64,000 bases of DNA, taken from JAAYZQ01 sp034428935 (GTDB lineage: Bacteria > Chloroflexota > Anaerolineae > JAAYZQ01). The stretch is taken from contig DAOUHB010000165.1 in assembly GCA_034428935.1 (NCBI GenBank), forward strand, positions 1 to 64,000. The letters run 5' to 3'. The notes under the pieces were generated by a model, which was given only the letters and a program-made list of their open reading frames with translations, was not told the origin of the DNA and searched no databases. Position numbers and translations under genes: made by a program. Of the stretch, positions 61,703 through 64,000 are shown in pieces; the first letter of the stretch is position 1; each line of letters opens with the position of its first letter.

Positions 61703-62632
61703 CTATGGGACGACGATGATCGTGCCGGACATCCCAACACCTCCCGGCCCGCCGTGGGGGGCGCAGTAGTAGGGATACTCGCCGGGTTCCGTGAAGGTAT
61801 AGTAGAACTCTTCTCCCTTGCTCAGCCCTCCGCTGTCGAACAGCCCCGTGTCCGAGCTCACGGTGTGGGTCACGTCGTCCTTGTTGGAGAACTTGACCTC
61901 GGTGCCAACCTTGACCGTCAGCACCCGGGGCACGAACTGAAAGTCCTCCAGCTCCACCTCGCCCTCGTCCGTGGCGGTCGTCGCCGCGCCGGACGCGGGC
62001 GCCTCGGGGGTTGGCGCATCCGTTGGCGACGCAGCGGCCGGCTCAGGGGTGGGTGCCGCCTCCAGGCCACCTGTGACCGCAAAGGCCGGACTGACCATTT
62101 GCTCGCCGACAAACACCGGGCCATCGACTCCCGGGAACTCGTAAGTGCCCACCTCGCCCGCGTCGGTGTGCAGCATCGCGTACAGCGTCTCGGTTGCCTG
62201 CGTCACGTCGATCATCACGGTCACGTCCGCGTTCTCGCCTTCGTTAACGGGGCTGTAGCCCAGCACCGGGCCGGGATTGCCGTCTTGCTGGGCGTGAACT
62301 ACCAGCCAGCCGGGCCCGGCGCTCACTACCTGAGCAATCGTCACCATGCCGTGCATGATGGCCTGGTCGGCGACCGTCACCGCCGGGGTGATGGCTGCCG
62401 GCATGGGCTCGGCGGTGGGCGTCGCCGCCGGCTCCTGGGTGGGTGCTTCCGTAGCCTGTGGCTCCAGGGTCGGCTCGGCATCCGCATCGGCATCCGGGAC
62501 AGCGGTCGGTACCGCCTGCCCGCAGGCACCGACCAGCAAAGCAATCAGTAGCAGGGCACCCGCGGCCAGCGTCGCCGGCCGACGCCCCACGGCCGAGTTC
62601 GCCCTTGACTTCACGTCGTTCAGTCCCAACAT
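61703..62632 (-). CDS. Cupredoxin-domain lipoprotein
   Basis: 309 residues. The lipoprotein signal ends in LLVGAC (Cys37), followed by a long Asp/Glu/Pro/Thr linker. A DUF7282-like beta domain comes next (VTVADQAIMHGMVTIAQVV, about 85-180), then another Pro/Ala linker. The C-terminal plastocyanin-like domain has Cu ligands His (in VTHTVSSD), Cys and His (in YYCAPHGGPGG) and Met (GVGM). It is probably an outer-face electron carrier. The ATG at 62632 has GGAGGATC upstream. Confidence 0.85.
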   Translation of the reverse strand: MLGLNDVKSRANSAVGRRPATLAAGALLLIALLVGACGQAVPTAVPDADADAEPTLEPQATEAPTQEPAATPTAEPMPAAITPAVTVADQAIMHGMVTIAQVVSAGPGWLVVHAQQDGNPGPVLGYSPVNEGENADVTVMIDVTQATETLYAMLHTDAGEVGTYEFPGVDGPVFVGEQMVSPAFAVTGGLEAAPTPEPAAASPTDAPTPEAPASGAATTATDEGEVELEDFQFVPRVLTVKVGTEVKFSNKDDVTHTVSSDTGLFDSGGLSKGEEFYYTFTEPGEYPYYCAPHGGPGGVGMSGTIIVVP

Positions 62633-62781
62633 TTTTTCCGATCCTCCTGTTGCTGGTTAGTCCGCCTCTCGTTCGGTCGGCTGTATGTATTCTATGGTAC
62701 GCGCACAGGCAGGAGGTAGATCCATCCCTCTCGTTAGAGGAGCATAAAAGTCGGGGATTCGGGATTCTATTGCGGGCGCGA

Positions 62782-62806
62782 GCGCGATGAACCGCGCACT
62801 ACGAAC
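62782..62806. repeat. Second copy of the fold-back repeat (opposite orientation)
   Basis: Reverse complement reads GTTCGTAGTGCGCG, then a short loop and CGCGC, the same element as at 2100-2123 with a few loop differences. Lies in the gap between the radical SAM and cupredoxin genes. Confidence 0.75.
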
Positions 62807-64000
62807 GGGGATGGGCCGGCGGTACTCTGTCAAGCAGTCGGTCCGGGACGCGCGGAGATCGCCGGGGCATGGAATGCGGCGGGCAGGCCAGCAGGGCCTC
62901 CAGCAGGGGCAGCATCCCCGAGACCCGCCTGGCGCGGATCACCAGGTCCCACAACGGCTCGAGCTTTTTCCAGCCGGCACTGTAGGCCACGTGGCGCAGC
63001 TGCCCGGTCCACGTCCCCTTGGCCGAGGCGGATTGCAGGATCGAGCCCCAGCGGTAGAACTCGTGGTAGGCGCGCCGATATCCCTCCTCCAGGGTCTGCA
63101 CCGTCATCCTCGCCGGGCGAAAGACGGCGTGGCGGGTGTCATACAGGTCCCAGTCGCTGGTGGTGATGCGCCCCGCGGCTGCCAGCCGCCCGTGGAGGGC
63201 GGTGCCCGGGTAGGGTGTCAGGATATGGAAGGTGGCCGTCTCGATGCCCTGCTCGATGGCCCATTCCACGGTCCGATCAAAGACCGTCTCGTCGTCGCCG
63301 TCCATGCCAAAGACCAGGCTGGCGTTGACCATGACGCCCAGGCTGTGCAGGCGACGAACGGCCGCCCGGTAGTCCTGGCCGAGATTGTGTCCCTTGTGCT
63401 GCGAGCGCAGATTGCCGGGCTCGAGCGTCTCGAAGCCGACAAAGAGGCTGCGCAGCCCGCAGTTCACCGCCTTCTCCAGCAGGCCCGGCCGCAGCACCGC
63501 CTGCACCGTGCCCGCCGCCTGCCACAGCCGCCCCATGCCCGCCATGCCGTCAAAGAGCGCCGCGGCAAAGCGCGCATCGCCAAAGAGGTGGTCGTCCAGG
63601 AAGTAAAGGTGGCGGCCCGGCAGCCGCTCGATCTCGGCCAGCGCGGCGTCGACCGCCTGGGTGTAAAAGGAGCGGCCACCCTGGAAGAAGGCCTCCTTGT
63701 AGCAAAAGTCGCAGGCATGGGGGCAGCCTCGCGAGACAACCAGGGAGTTGGGCACCAGGTAGAGGTGCCGCTTGATCAGGTCGCGGCGGACCGGGGGCAA
63801 ACCCTCCAGCGTGCGCTCGCGGGAACGGTAGACCTTGCCCGGCCGGCCTGCCCGAAAGTCGGCCAGAAACCGGGGCCAGGCCTCCTCCGCCGGCCCCAGA
63901 AAGATCGTGTCGGCGTGGCGGGCGGCCTCTTCCGGCAGCGAGGTGACGTGCAGCCCGCCCAGCGCTACGTGCACGCCCCTGGCCCGGTAGGCGTCGGCCA
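62799..64000 (-). CDS. B12-binding-type radical SAM protein, 5' end outside window
   Basis: The visible 400 residues begin in a cobalamin-binding-like segment (LGGLHVTSLPEEAARHADTI) and contain the radical SAM cluster SRGCPHACDFCYKEAF, followed by a partial TIM barrel. The frame is open to the right edge, so the N-terminus, with most of the B12 domain, is outside. Proteins of this layout include methyltransferases and BchE-like enzymes; the specific reaction is not predictable. The stop is at 62799, next to the fold-back repeat. Confidence 0.82.
   Translation of the reverse strand, partial: ADAYRARGVHVALGGLHVTSLPEEAARHADTIFLGPAEEAWPRFLADFRAGRPGKVYRSRERTLEGLPPVRRDLIKRHLYLVPNSLVVSRGCPHACDFCYKEAFFQGGRSFYTQAVDAALAEIERLPGRHLYFLDDHLFGDARFAAALFDGMAGMGRLWQAAGTVQAVLRPGLLEKAVNCGLRSLFVGFETLEPGNLRSQHKGHNLGQDYRAAVRRLHSLGVMVNASLVFGMDGDDETVFDRTVEWAIEQGIETATFHILTPYPGTALHGRLAAAGRITTSDWDLYDTRHAVFRPARMTVQTLEEGYRRAYHEFYRWGSILQSASAKGTWTGQLRHVAYSAGWKKLEPLWDLVIRARRVSGMLPLLEALLACPPHSMPRRSPRVPDRLLDRVPPAHPRS

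Overview
The window is high-G+C bacterial DNA with dense, mostly short-gapped gene sets. Its content suggests an anaerobic or facultative member of the Chloroflexota (Anaerolineae-like). This is inferred from gene content: anaerobic purine-type cluster genes, a serine hydroxymethyltransferase-aminomethyltransferase fusion, a glycyl radical enzyme with its activase, many Thr/Pro/Ala-rich lipoproteins, and fold-back repeats. I could not test the taxonomy with a marker gene. No rRNA, tRNA, CRISPR array, prophage or insertion sequence was recognised.

Layout. 1-11648 (+): a cluster resembling the ygeY/ygeW/arcC/ygfK/xdhD genes linked to anaerobic purine or uric-acid breakdown. A cut-off type-II PLP enzyme stands at its left edge, and a YfcE-type phosphoesterase and an HD protein lie inside it. 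11834-17825 (+): a membrane-anchored clostripain-type protease, then the GlyA-GcvT fusion. 17833-20037 (-): an MFS transporter and an RsmI-like methyltransferase. 20316-21927 (+): an mhqO/mhqD-like pair behind a near-consensus promoter. 22052-26264 (+): a small ORF, then a sugar-acid set (zinc dehydrogenase, KDG kinase, KDPG aldolase, 2-hydroxyacid dehydrogenase). 26322-29064 (+): a UbiA-type prenyltransferase, then an ECF sigma factor and a DUF5667-like partner ending in a long Lys-Asp repeat. 29359-34780 (+): a signalling operon of histidine kinase, solute-binding lipoprotein, receiver and PP2C phosphatase. 34803-35445: eight tandem 80-83 bp double-hairpin units between convergent genes.

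35449-43261 (-): an envelope operon of two lipoproteins, two small membrane proteins, a second ECF sigma factor and a very large anti-sigma fusion. 43545-47268 (-): an ABC exporter with a NEW3-type protein, and an Hsp20 chaperone with four 11-bp-spaced direct repeats upstream. 47501-53306 (-): a PlsY-like acyltransferase, a glycosyltransferase and two CrtI-like flavoproteins, one fused to an Fe-S/GltD-like module. A DUF2177 gene next door has the same promoter-proximal box. 54393-55253 (+): DegV. 55347-57246 (-): a DUF35 protein and a thiolase-fold protein that lacks the usual nucleophilic Cys. A candidate structured RNA with its own promoter and terminator lies upstream of the thiolase. 57915-61598 (+): a glycyl radical enzyme with an unusual active-site motif, its activase, and a methyltransferase remnant. 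61703-64000 (-): a cupredoxin lipoprotein and a radical SAM protein that runs off the edge.

How it fits together. The left third combines nitrogen-compound fermentation (hydroxylase, flavoprotein reductase, carbamoyltransferase and carbamate kinase yielding ATP) with glycine/serine one-carbon chemistry, which is coherent for purine or amino-acid fermentation. The middle is regulatory and envelope-related. The right third holds the least explained material: the CrtI-type lipid operon with its shared promoter box, the Cys-less thiolase pair with its RNA leader, and the atypical glycyl radical enzyme.
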